Assembly (NCBI RefSeq): GCF_041434935.1
Contig: NZ_CP107964.1
Span: forward strand, 3,224,001-3,288,000
DNA from: Kitasatospora sp. NBC_00374
Lineage (GTDB): Bacteria; Actinomycetota; Actinomycetes; Streptomycetales; Streptomycetaceae
Direction: 5' to 3'
Length of the DNA: 64,000 nt
A program made the position numbers and the translations under genes. Position 1 is the stretch's first letter; each line of letters opens with the position of its first letter. The notes beneath the pieces were generated by a model. The model saw only the letters and a list, made by a program, of their open reading frames with translations. It had not been told where the DNA came from and searched no databases. Shown one piece after another: positions 50,284 to 57,358 of this stretch.

Positions 50284-51423
50284 TCAGGACAGGTCGAGCG
50301 GGTCGCCGTTGAAGTACGCCAGCAGCGCTCCGGCGGCACTGGCCCGGGACGGCGGGTGGAAGGCCAGCGGGCGCACGGCGGTGGCCTGCCGGGAGTGGTC
50401 GCCGGAGCGGATGAAGTCCAGCCCGCCGAGCAGTTCCAGGGCCTGGTCGCTGGCGCGGTTCAGCGCCTCCTGGGCGGCGAACCGGGCGACCAGCACCTGG
50501 GCGACCGCCTCCTCGCCGCCGATCCCGTCGCGCACCGCGCGGGCGGTTCCCTCCAGCAGGCCGGCCGCGGCCTCGACCCGGATCGCCGCGTCCGCCCGGT
50601 CGCCGGCGCTGCCGCGCTCGCGCCGCAGCACCTCCTCGACCAGGGCGGAGGCCGCGCCCAGGTAGCCGGCCGAGATCAGCAGCTCGAACCAGACGAAGCC
50701 CGCGTTCTGCAGGTCCTCGATCCGGTGCGGGTCCTCCTCGGAGGTGCGGATCACCAGCTCCTCGGGCACGAACACGTCGGCCAGCTGCACCTCGTCGCTC
50801 TCGGCGGCGGCCAGCACCTCGTTGCCCCAGAACGGGTGCACGCTGAGGCCGGGCGAGTCGGCGGGGATCAGGGCGAGCGCGAGCTCCGGCGAGCCGTCGG
50901 CACCCGGCACCGCGATCGAGGCGGTCAGCAGGTTCATCGAGCCGGCCAGGCTGCAGGGCTTCTTGGAGCCGTTCAGCCGGTAGCCGCCCACGGTGACGGC
51001 GGCGGTCACCGCCGGGGTCAGGATGTTCTGCTGGGTGCGGCCCTCGGCCCAGCCGGAGGCCATCAGCCGCTGCTCGGGGACGACGCTGTGCAGCAGCGAC
51101 AGCTGCCGTCCGGTCAGCCGCCCGGTCTCGTCGGCCAGGGCGTACAGCATCGCTGCGGTGAAGTGGTGCATCGTCACCGCGGCGGCCAGCGAGGGCGACA
51201 GCGCGCCGAGCGCCCGCTGCACCCGGACGGCGTCCAGCGGGTCGGCCCCGTGGCCGCCGTAGGCGACCGGGACCAGCAGTGCGACGCCGTCGTGCGCCCG
51301 GAACAGGTCGATCACCGGGCTGTCGGCGGCCTCCCGCTCGGCGTACGGGATGTCGGCGAGGGCCTTCACCAGCCCGGGGTGGTACCGCTCACCGGTCGCG
51401 CGAGCGGTTTCGAGGGAGCGCAT
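50284..51423 (-). CDS. Acyl-CoA-dehydrogenase-fold flavoprotein, probable amine N-hydroxylase (VlmH-like)
   Basis: A 379-aa protein with ACAD-fold features: helical N-terminus with VPVAYGGHGADPLDAVRVQRALG, beta domain with GYRLNGSKKPCSLAGSMNLLTA and VFVPEELVIRTS, helical C-terminus with LELLGGLDFIRSGDHSRQ. Isobutylamine N-hydroxylase VlmH, DszC and related two-component monooxygenases share this fold. With a flavin reductase in the same operon, N-hydroxylation of the alkyl amine is the preferred reading. A true desaturase making an alkenyl chain, as in elaiomycin, is the alternative. GGAGG lies 10 nt before the ATG. Confidence 0.8.
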   Translation of the reverse strand: MRSLETARATGERYHPGLVKALADIPYAEREAADSPVIDLFRAHDGVALLVPVAYGGHGADPLDAVRVQRALGALSPSLAAAVTMHHFTAAMLYALADETGRLTGRQLSLLHSVVPEQRLMASGWAEGRTQQNILTPAVTAAVTVGGYRLNGSKKPCSLAGSMNLLTASIAVPGADGSPELALALIPADSPGLSVHPFWGNEVLAAAESDEVQLADVFVPEELVIRTSEEDPHRIEDLQNAGFVWFELLISAGYLGAASALVEEVLRRERGSAGDRADAAIRVEAAAGLLEGTARAVRDGIGGEEAVAQVLVARFAAQEALNRASDQALELLGGLDFIRSGDHSRQATAVRPLAFHPPSRASAAGALLAYFNGDPLDLS

Positions 51424-51500
51424 GGCAGGACAACCTCCAGCGGGGGGGGACGGACCGGGATCTGACGGGACGGGGGTCGCGCGGGGCGGGGTCGGGCGGC

Positions 51501-53159
51501 TCAGGCGTCGAAGGTGCCGAAGACGGCCTCGATCGGGCTGACGTCGCGGGCGACGCTGACCCCCTGGATGTGCGAGGTCTTGAGCATCGGGTAGTTGGCC
51601 TCGCCGTAGACGCCGCCGGTCAGGCCGGTGCCGCCGTGGCTGGGCAGGTACGGCAGGAAGCCGATGTGCGAGTCGTTGATCTTCAGCAGGCCGCCGTTGG
51701 TGACCCGCTGGACGAAGGCGTTGATCACCCGCGCGGACTTCGCCCAGAGCGAGTTGCGCAGGCCGTACTCGTTGCTGTTGACGAAGTCGATGAAGCTGTC
51801 CAGCAACTGGTCGTTGGGGGCCGGCTCGGGCACCACGATCGGCAGCAGCGGGAAGAAGGTCTCGTGCCGGACGACGTCGTGCTCGCGGGCACCGGCCAGG
51901 CCGTTCACCCGGACCACGGTGGGCTGCAGGAAGACGCCGGTCTCGGACGGCGTGCCGTCGACCTCGGTGCGGCGGCCGCCGGTGACCAGTTCGGCCCCCA
52001 GGTCCAGGGTCTGCTTCAGCAGCCCGAAGAACTTTTCGCTGCGGCGGACCGGGGAGAGCAGCACCTCCGGGTCCTCCGGGTAGCCCGGGCGGACGGTGGC
52101 GACCTGCTTCTTGACCTCCTCGATCAGCTCGTCGGCGATCGAGGGGTGCACCAGCACGTAGTTGGGCACCATGCAGATCTGGCCGGAGCCGTAGAAGGAC
52201 TCCCGGATCGCCTCGGCCGCGTAGGTGAGGTCCGCACCCTCCCAGATGATGATGCCGTCGTTGCCGGCCAGCTCCAGGATCGGCTTCTTGCCGTGCGCGA
52301 CGCACTGCTCCTGGAAGCGCAGGCCCTCCTGGCTGCCGCCGATGTAGAAGATGTCGTCGACCAGCGGGCTGCGCACCCAGCGGTCCAGCGTCTGCTTCGG
52401 GTTGCTGCACACCGCGTTCAGCACCCCGGGCGGGGCGCCGACCTCGTCCAGCAGCGGGGCCACCACGTCGCGCAGCACCCACATGGTGGACAGCGCGATG
52501 GAGCGCGGGGCGCGGACGATCACCGCGTTGCCCGCCATCAGTGCGAGCACCGCCAGCGCGGCGCTGGGCGCCGGGGCGTTCTGCGGCGGGTTGAAGGCCA
52601 CCACCCCGTCGGGCTGCCGGCGGACGATCAGGCGACGCCCGGCGTGGTCGAACTCGGTGTGCATCCGCTGGCGGTACCAGTCGATGCTCTCCTCGCTGTA
52701 CACCTGCAGCAGGCAGCTGAGCTCCCAGCGGGCGAGCTTCACCGGGTGCGCCTCGGAGACCAGCATGTCGACGAACTCGTCCTGGCGGCGCAGCAGTTCC
52801 TCGCGGAACAGGGTGCCCAGGCGCAGCCGTCGCTCCAGCGGGACGGCCGCCCAGCCGGGCGCCGCGGCGGCGGCGGCCTCGGTCGCGAGGTCGATCGCGG
52901 CGTCACTGGCGATCGCGCAGCGGCCCACCACGTAGGGGTGCTGGGCGGCGTCCGAGTCCGGGTCCTGCTCCAGTGCGCGCTTCAGGCTGACGCTGGTGAA
53001 CACGTCCTCCAGCAGCGACCGGGCGCTCACGGTGTAGACCCAGCCGTCGCCCTCCACGTCCTTTCCGGCGATGTACAGCGGGTAGCTGCTCAGCGGCTTT
53101 TCCCGGCCGCCGGAATTGCCGGGAAGAATCCCCGACGCCGTTTCGTCAAGAAGCATCAT
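51501..53159 (-). CDS. Aldehyde dehydrogenase family protein, probable acyl thioester reductase
   Basis: A 552-aa ALDH-superfamily enzyme with the catalytic Cys C329 in GSGQICMVPN and the ELAGNDGIIIWEGADL motif. VAFNPPQNAPAPSAALAVLALMAGNAVIVRAPRS is the cofactor domain. An extra 50 or so N-terminal residues resemble those of acyl-CoA-reductase-like members. In this pathway reduction of an acyl-ACP or acyl-CoA to the aldehyde would feed the aminotransferase two genes downstream. It is the first gene of the long leftward operon, 42 bp from a -10-like hexamer and SARP box. Start at tandem ATG codons 53159/53156. Confidence 0.86.
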   Translation of the reverse strand: MMLLDETASGILPGNSGGREKPLSSYPLYIAGKDVEGDGWVYTVSARSLLEDVFTSVSLKRALEQDPDSDAAQHPYVVGRCAIASDAAIDLATEAAAAAAPGWAAVPLERRLRLGTLFREELLRRQDEFVDMLVSEAHPVKLARWELSCLLQVYSEESIDWYRQRMHTEFDHAGRRLIVRRQPDGVVAFNPPQNAPAPSAALAVLALMAGNAVIVRAPRSIALSTMWVLRDVVAPLLDEVGAPPGVLNAVCSNPKQTLDRWVRSPLVDDIFYIGGSQEGLRFQEQCVAHGKKPILELAGNDGIIIWEGADLTYAAEAIRESFYGSGQICMVPNYVLVHPSIADELIEEVKKQVATVRPGYPEDPEVLLSPVRRSEKFFGLLKQTLDLGAELVTGGRRTEVDGTPSETGVFLQPTVVRVNGLAGAREHDVVRHETFFPLLPIVVPEPAPNDQLLDSFIDFVNSNEYGLRNSLWAKSARVINAFVQRVTNGGLLKINDSHIGFLPYLPSHGGTGLTGGVYGEANYPMLKTSHIQGVSVARDVSPIEAVFGTFDA

Positions 53160-53200
53160 CTGGCCTTTCCGAAGGCACGGTCCATGTCCGAATCGACTTG

Positions 53201-53243
53201 ATGGTGACAAGGGGGTCTGACCCGCGCCTGACGCGGAACTGAT
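53201..53243 (-). promoter_or_regulatory. SARP box and promoter of the long leftward operon
   Basis: Read on the minus strand, heptamers ATCAGTT, GTCAGGC and GTCAGAC (53243-53215) are 11 bp apart. Eight bp later comes CACCAT (53206-53201) as -10. Same layout as at 26635 and 53472. It should drive the aldehyde dehydrogenase-to-serS operon. Confidence 0.82.
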
Positions 53244-53276
53244 GCCGCCCACCGGGCCGGTCCGGCCCGGGAACGC

Positions 53277-53314
53277 CCGATGCCCGGCCGCCGAGGAAGG
53301 CGGCCGGGCATCGG
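53277..53314 (-). terminator. Terminator of the tRNA-Ser-like gene
   Basis: Perfect 16-bp stem (53277-53292 with 53299-53314) and GAGGAA loop, starting 9 bases past the tRNA-like discriminator base. It isolates the tRNA-like transcript from the next SARP promoter. Confidence 0.88.
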
Positions 53315-53323
53315 AACTCCGTG

Positions 53324-53418
53324 CGGAGAGGGCAGGATTCGAACCTGCGAAGGCGGGCTGAACCACCCGGCCGGAGCCGAGGCCCCGGCCCCCGATCAAC
53401 CACTCCGGGCACCTCTCC
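53324..53418 (-). tRNA. tRNA-Ser-like RNA without an anticodon loop
   Basis: A 95-nt tRNA-like gene. Acceptor GGAGAGG (53418-53412) pairs perfectly with CCTCTCC (53331-53325), followed by discriminator G (53324), the bacterial serine G73. The D stem CCCG/CGGG encloses GAGTGGTTGAT with the GG pair. The T arm is GCAGG-TTCGAAT-CCTGC. A long variable arm (GGGT/GCCC stem, 6-nt loop, flanked by further bases) is the class II feature read by SerRS. Where the anticodon arm should be, 53390-53369 form nine consecutive pairs (one G-U) closed by a CUCG (YNMG-type) tetraloop. No 5-bp/7-nt arrangement works, so it cannot decode. CCA is not encoded. It has its own SARP-type promoter and terminator and sits between the ALDH and the seryl-transferase candidate. 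Confidence 0.85.
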
Positions 53419-53457
53419 GTGTTCCCGGCCCGGTCCCCCGCGCCGTTCACGGGAACA

Positions 53458-53500
53458 ACACTGCCAGCCTTTTCTGACGGCCCGCTGACGCCTTCCTGAC
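53458..53500 (-). promoter_or_regulatory. SARP box and promoter of the tRNA-Ser-like gene
   Basis: On the minus strand GTCAGGA, GTCAGCG and GTCAGAA (53500-53472) are 11 bp apart. After 8 bp comes CAGTGT (53463-53458), and the tRNA-like 5' end lies 39 bp further. Orientation points to the tRNA-like gene, not to the divergent transferase gene, though both could respond. Confidence 0.8.
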
Positions 53501-53591
53501 GCCGCACCGCAGAGTTTCTCCAGCCCTTTCCCGCGACATTTCCGAGTGCTGTACTTACTGCACCGCCACCCATCCGCGAAGGGAAATCCAG

Positions 53592-54596
53592 ATGTCACCG
53601 TCCGCCGCGACCGCGACCGCGAGCCCGGTCCTGTCGGCCATCCGCACCCACACCCGGTCGGAGAACCCGAGCTCCTTCCTCGCCCTCAACTCCGGCAACA
53701 GCGTCTTCACCACCCCCGGCGCGGACGGGGTCGCCGTCTACCGCCGCACCGGCCGGCACCTCGTCCAGTTCGGCGGCCCGTTCGTCGCGCCGGAGACCTA
53801 CGACCTGCTCCTCGACGGCCTGGTCGACCACGCCGAGGAGGAGCAACTCCAGCTGGTCGCCGTCCAGTTGCAGCGCTCCGACGCCGAGCGCTACGCCGCG
53901 CACGGCTTCACCGTCAACCAGATCGGCGCCTCCTGGGCCGTCCACCTGCCGGACTTCGCGCTGCGCGGCACCCGCTTCATGCAGCTACGGAACAAGATCT
54001 CCCGGGCCTTCCGCAACGGCCTGCAGGTCACGGAGGTAGCGGCCGAGGACTGGCAGGACGGCATCGCGGAGATCGACAACGCCTGGCTCGGCTCCAAGGG
54101 CGACCACGCCCGCCAGCTGGAGTTCCTGGTCGGCCAGATCGGCGGCCCGGCGCAGGAGCACCGCCGGCTGTTCGTCGGCACCATCGACGGCGCCCCGGTC
54201 GGCTACATCTCCTACTCCCCGGTGTACGGCGCCCGGGCCGGCTGGATGCACGACCTGAGCCGCCGCATCCCGGGCGGCTCCCCCGGCCTGATGGAGGCGA
54301 TCAACTCCACCGCCATCGAGGTGTTCCGCAGCGAGGGCGTGGAGTGGCTGCACTTCGGCTTCACCCCGTTCACCGGGCTCGGCCAGGAGTACGAACTGCC
54401 CGGCTACAGCCCGTCGTTCCAGTGGCTGATGCACTTCCTGTGGGCCGAGGGCGCGGCGATCTACCCGGCGCAGACCCAGCTCGCCTACAAGGAGAAGTGG
54501 GCCCCGGACGTGCTGCTGCCCGAGTACGTGGCGTTCCGGGGCCCGGCCTCGCTGGCCTCGTTCGCGCACATCTTCCGCGCCTGCAACGCCTTCTGA
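53592..54596 (+). CDS. Aminoacyl-tRNA-dependent transferase, VlmA-like (DUF2156)
   Basis: A 334-aa protein of the DUF2156/phosphatidylglycerol lysyltransferase C-terminal type, a double GNAT-like fold that uses aminoacyl-tRNA. Motifs are NSVFTTPGADGVAVYRRTG in the first half, RNKISRAFRNGLQV in the linker, and GYISYSPVYGARAGWMHDLSRRIPGGSPGLMEAIN in the second. VlmA of the valanimycin pathway moves serine from seryl-tRNA to an N-alkylhydroxylamine. With a SerRS and a tRNA-Ser-like gene in the same cluster, the same reaction is inferred here. No membrane domain is present, unlike MprF. The ATG at 53592 follows AAGGGA. Confidence 0.85.
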   Translation: MSPSAATATASPVLSAIRTHTRSENPSSFLALNSGNSVFTTPGADGVAVYRRTGRHLVQFGGPFVAPETYDLLLDGLVDHAEEEQLQLVAVQLQRSDAERYAAHGFTVNQIGASWAVHLPDFALRGTRFMQLRNKISRAFRNGLQVTEVAAEDWQDGIAEIDNAWLGSKGDHARQLEFLVGQIGGPAQEHRRLFVGTIDGAPVGYISYSPVYGARAGWMHDLSRRIPGGSPGLMEAINSTAIEVFRSEGVEWLHFGFTPFTGLGQEYELPGYSPSFQWLMHFLWAEGAAIYPAQTQLAYKEKWAPDVLLPEYVAFRGPASLASFAHIFRACNAF

Positions 54597-54648
54597 CCCG
54601 ACCCCCGAGACCACCGGCCCCGCCCGGGACCACCAGAGGAGAGCACTC

Positions 54649-54810
54649 ATGACCCAGCAGGATCCCTCCACCGACGCGCTGAAGCAGTCGGTCGTGGAGT
54701 CGTTCATGGCCATCATCGGGGCCCCGGACGACCTGGAGACCGCCCGCGCCGCGGACGACGCGGTCCGCGCCCTGGACGCCCGGCTGCTCGCCGAGGCCGC
54801 CGCCGGCTGA
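54649..54810 (+). CDS. Small acidic protein (53 aa), unknown
   Basis: Reads MTQQDPSTDALKQSVVESFM and continues as one or two amphipathic helices rich in Ala and Asp. GAGGAGAG lies directly upstream, and the start is 52 bp after the VlmA-like stop, so it is probably co-transcribed. I recognise no family. Net charge is acidic and there is no membrane segment. A strong 18-bp hairpin follows. Confidence 0.6.
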   Translation: MTQQDPSTDALKQSVVESFMAIIGAPDDLETARAADDAVRALDARLLAEAAAG

Positions 54811-54862
54811 GCACGACCCCTCGCACGCACCGCACCGCACCGCACCGCAGCCCAGCGCACCC

Positions 54863-54921
54863 GACGGCGCGGCGCCGAAGCCCTGTCCCGAGTCCCGGCA
54901 GGCCTTCGGCGCCGCGCCGTC
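54863..54921 (+). terminator. Terminator after the VlmA-like unit
   Basis: Perfect 18-bp stem (54863-54880 with 54904-54921) enclosing 23 nt. It follows the small ORF and would end the transferase transcript. Short CACCG tandem repeats precede it (about 54827-54850). Confidence 0.78.
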
Positions 54922-54989
54922 CGCCTCCCCGCCGTCCGCCTCCCCGCTCCCGCCGAACGCCCCGAGCCCCGAGCCCCGAGGAGCCCGCC

Positions 54990-55196
54990 GTGTCCGCAGC
55001 ACATCCCCGGCCGTCCGCGCCGCCCGCATCGCCCGTGCGCCTGCGCGTGGTCCGGCCGGCCCCCCGCCGGCCGCCGGTGCCCCCGCCCGCCCCTGGCCGG
55101 GCCCTGCGGGCCGTCGCCGACGCCGGTCTCGTGCTGGCCATCGCGCTGCCGGTGTACCAACTCGGCGCGCTGCTCGTCCGGTTGATCCTGCACTGA
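54990..55196 (+). CDS. Small single-pass membrane protein (68 aa), unknown
   Basis: GTG start after GAGGAG. The first 40 residues are Pro/Arg-rich, and a C-terminal hydrophobic helix (ADAGLVLAIALPVYQLGALLVRLIL) ends the protein. I recognise no family. Codon use and ribosome binding site favour a real gene. A bidirectional hairpin follows. Confidence 0.5.
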   Translation: MSAAHPRPSAPPASPVRLRVVRPAPRRPPVPPPAPGRALRAVADAGLVLAIALPVYQLGALLVRLILH

Positions 55197-55204
55197 AGCC
55201 GCAA

Positions 55205-55267
55205 CGGCCCCGGGGCCCGGTCTCCCGCGCCACCTCACGGTGGGACGGGAACCGGGCCCCGGGGCCG
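55205..55267. terminator. Bidirectional terminator
   Basis: A 17-bp stem CGGCCCCGGGGCCCGGT / ACCGGGCCCCGGGGCCG with a 29-nt loop that itself contains CCACC/GGTGG. It separates the small membrane protein from the convergent ACP gene. Confidence 0.8.
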
Positions 55268-55283
55268 CACTGTCACGGGAGTG

Positions 55284-55559
55284 TCAGGCGACGCGCGCCT
55301 CCTCGGCGAGGAACGCCGCCATGGCCGTGACCGTGGGGTGCTCGTACGCCACCGCGGGCTCCAGGTAGAGCTCGAACTTCTCCTCGATGTCCCCGAACAG
55401 GCTCAGCGCGGCCACCGAGTCCATGCCGAACTCCGCGAACGGCATCTCGGTGTTGATCTCGCTCTCCGGGCGGGAGAGGTAGCTGCTGAGCCGCTCGACC
55501 AGCCAATCGCGGATGTCCTGCTCCACCTGCTCAAGGTGAATCGATCCCTGGACTGTCAT
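55284..55559 (-). CDS. Acyl carrier protein (third discrete carrier)
   Basis: A 91-aa carrier protein with S48 in FAEFGMDSVAALSLFGDIEE. The GMDSV motif and the C-terminal YEHPTVTAMAAFLAEEA match PKS/AMP-ligase-associated ACPs more than fatty acid ACPs. Possible roles are loading by the ligase at 33547 or presenting the chain to the reductase. It is leftward and apparently monocistronic or transcribed with the epsilon-subunit gene 92 bp upstream. Confidence 0.9.
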   Translation of the reverse strand: MTVQGSIHLEQVEQDIRDWLVERLSSYLSRPESEINTEMPFAEFGMDSVAALSLFGDIEEKFELYLEPAVAYEHPTVTAMAAFLAEEARVA

Positions 55560-55651
55560 CAGATACTCCTTCGCAGTGGCGTCTCGCCGCAGGGTGCACT
55601 CCCTCCCTCAAGAGCGACTAGAACCGATCTGGATCTGCCGGGCGCGAGGGC

Positions 55652-55891
55652 TCAGGCCGCCGTCCGCCAGCTGCGCGGCGACAGGTAGGCGGCACCCACC
55701 GGCCGCAGCCGGGTCCCGGCCCGGCCCGCCGGCGAGGCGGCCTCGGCCGCGGCCCGGGCGGCCGACACGGCGGCGAGCACCACCACCAGCACCGCGAGCT
55801 CCTCGCCGGTCGGCCGACCGCGTTCGACAACGACGAGCGCCCGCCCCCGCGCGTGGGCGGGGGCGGGCAGCGGCTCCTCGATGATGTCCAT
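55652..55891 (-). CDS. Acyl-CoA carboxylase epsilon subunit
   Basis: A 79-aa protein whose GRPTGEELAVLVVVLAAVSAARAAAE and C-terminal AAYLSPRSWRTA match the AccE/PccE epsilon subunits that assemble with actinobacterial acetyl/propionyl-CoA carboxylases. Its partners (beta and alpha subunits) are not in the window. It may tune malonyl-CoA supply for the PKS and KAS enzymes. ATG at 55891; the Shine-Dalgarno is weak. Confidence 0.75.
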   Translation of the reverse strand: MDIIEEPLPAPAHARGRALVVVERGRPTGEELAVLVVVLAAVSAARAAAEAASPAGRAGTRLRPVGAAYLSPRSWRTAA

Positions 55892-56014
55892 GCCGCGGAC
55901 GGTAGGAAGGGCATCTCGCGCGGCACTCGTGCCACCCTCGACGCCCGGTGGAGACCGGCTCGCTCCGAGCGTCGGAAACCACGGACAGGAAGGCGGGAAC
56001 GGGGACGGAAGGTG

Positions 56015-56833
56015 TCAGCCGACCACGTGGTGAAGCTCCATCGAGAGCTCCGCACCCGCCAGGTCGAGCCGGGTGTCGGCGGCGAGCACCGCGGCGTGCA
56101 GGCGCTGCAGCCGCGCCGAGGGCTCGATGCCCAGCTCGCCGACCAGGGTGTTGCGCAGCCGCTGGTACGTCTCCAGGGCCTGCCACGAGCGGCCGGAGCG
56201 GTACTGCGCCAGGATCAGCTGGGCGTGCAGGCCCTCGTGCATCGGCCGCTGGGCGGACAGCATGGTCAGCTCGCTGAGCAGCACGGCGTGCCGGCCCAGC
56301 CGCAGGTCGGCCGCGATCCGGCTCTCCAGCGCGCCGAGCCTGGCCTCCTCCAGCTGCAGCACCTCGATCTCCAGCACCCGGCCGACCTGGATGTCCACCA
56401 GCGCCGGCCCGCGCCACAGCGCGAGCGCCTGGCCGAGCAGCCTGGAGGCGGCGACGTCGTCGTGCGCGGCGAGCGCCGCCCGCCCGAGGCCCAGCAGTCG
56501 CTCGAACTCCGCGCTGTCCACCTCACCGGGCTGGACGTCCAGCAGATAGCCGCCGTACCGGGTGACCAGGATCTCCTTGGCCGTCGAGGGCTGCTCGGCG
56601 TGGAAGGCGGTCCCGAGCTTGCGGCGAAGCTGCAGGATGTACGTCTGGAGGGTGGTGGCGGCGCTGCGGGGAGGCTGGTCGCCCCAGATCTCCTCCATCA
56701 GGGTGGGCACCGTGACCACCTGGTTGGCCTGGAGCGCCAGCAGCGCCAGGATCTGCCGCGGCTTGGCAGCGCTTGGTGCGAAGGATGTCTCCTGCTCCTG
56801 TGCGACGAACGGGCCCAGAAGGTTGATCTGCAT
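56015..56833 (-). CDS. Second SARP-family regulator
   Basis: A 272-aa SARP. The winged helix spans about 1-95 (MQINLLGPFVAQEQETSFAPSAAKPRQILALLALQANQVVTVPTLMEEIWGDQPPRSAATTLQTYILQLRRKL, in two parts). The BTAD domain spans about 100-260 (FERLLGLGRAALAAHDDVAA ... QYRSGRSWQALETYQRLRNTLVGELGIEPS). It is divergent from the TOMM-type operon and is likely its activator, but may also bind the GTCAG boxes. The ATG follows GGGAGG. Confidence 0.93.
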   Translation of the reverse strand: MQINLLGPFVAQEQETSFAPSAAKPRQILALLALQANQVVTVPTLMEEIWGDQPPRSAATTLQTYILQLRRKLGTAFHAEQPSTAKEILVTRYGGYLLDVQPGEVDSAEFERLLGLGRAALAAHDDVAASRLLGQALALWRGPALVDIQVGRVLEIEVLQLEEARLGALESRIAADLRLGRHAVLLSELTMLSAQRPMHEGLHAQLILAQYRSGRSWQALETYQRLRNTLVGELGIEPSARLQRLHAAVLAADTRLDLAGAELSMELHHVVG

Positions 56834-57076
56834 GGATCCGCCTCCCTTCCACTACTGGACAGCACCGGGGATTCGCTCCCCAGAGCCTCGCACGCGGGAG
56901 GCGGGCGGCAACAGTGAGATCCTCACGGATCGGACGGGAATCACCACACACGGCCACCATGGGATTCTCACGCCGCGCACATGACGGATCCACTGTCCAT
57001 GGCGGGGTCGGATCACACAGACTTCCGTGCCGTACCACTGTGAGCACAGGCCGTCCCTAGCAACGGAGTTGCCCCC
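56834..57076. promoter_or_regulatory. Divergent promoter region, SARP 2 / TOMM operon
   Basis: A 243-bp gap. GATCCTCACG (56918) and GATTCTCACG (56963) are similar 10-mers 45 bp apart. I found no 11-bp-spaced heptamer triplet of the GTCAG type here. TCCATGGCGG and other short palindromes are not convincing operators. Confidence 0.4.
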
Positions 57077-57358
57077 GTGAGCGCACTCGCCATTCCAGCC
57101 GCACCGTCCAGCACCGGCCTTGAGCGCGACTGGCGTTTCGCCGAACTGGTCATCGCGGCCCATCTCGACCCGGTCCTGCGCACCCGCTACACCGACGAAC
57201 CCGCACCGGTGCTGGCCGAGTTCGGCATCGCCCTGCCCCTCGGCGCCCCGGCGCCGGCCCTCGCCCCCGCCACGGGCGGCCGGCTGACGATCGAGGACCT
57301 GGACCAAGGCACCGTCCTCGCCGGATTCACCTTCTGCACCGCTGACAGTGAGCTCTGA
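57077..57358 (+). CDS. TOMM precursor-like peptide (93 aa)
   Basis: A 93-aa protein with an N-terminal helical leader (DWRFAELVIAAHLDPVLRTRYTDEPAPVLAEFGIALP) that resembles nitrile-hydratase-type leader peptides used by TOMM systems. A Pro/Ala linker and a C-terminal part follow. The only Cys is C87 in GFTFCTADSEL, next to Thr85, Thr88 and Ser91, possible azole-forming residues. The last codons overlap the cyclodehydratase start by 11 nt, so synthesis is coupled. A discrete non-peptide role is possible because the core is poor in Cys. GTG start after GGAG. Confidence 0.65.
   Translation: MSALAIPAAPSSTGLERDWRFAELVIAAHLDPVLRTRYTDEPAPVLAEFGIALPLGAPAPALAPATGGRLTIEDLDQGTVLAGFTFCTADSEL

Noticed and set aside
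53324..53418. Selenocysteine tRNA
   Set aside because: Long variable arm and extended hairpins prompted the idea, but the acceptor/T stem is 7+5 bp rather than 8+5, there is no TCA anticodon, and no selAB genes are near.
53324..53418. Ordinary tRNA-Ser (CGA) or tRNA-Pro (CGG)
   Set aside because: Placing T at position 33 gives CGG as anticodon, but the flanking bases then form only three of five stem pairs. The alternative 9-bp hairpin is far better, and a Pro tRNA would not have a long variable arm.
26773..54596. Triacsin-type N-hydroxytriazene cluster
   Set aside because: No nitrous-acid-forming enzyme pair or succinyl-hydrazine genes were seen; seryl-tRNA machinery points to azoxy chemistry.
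56834..57076. Additional SARP triplet before the TOMM operon
   Set aside because: Candidate 10-mers are 45 bp apart, not a multiple of 11, and do not match GTCAG.
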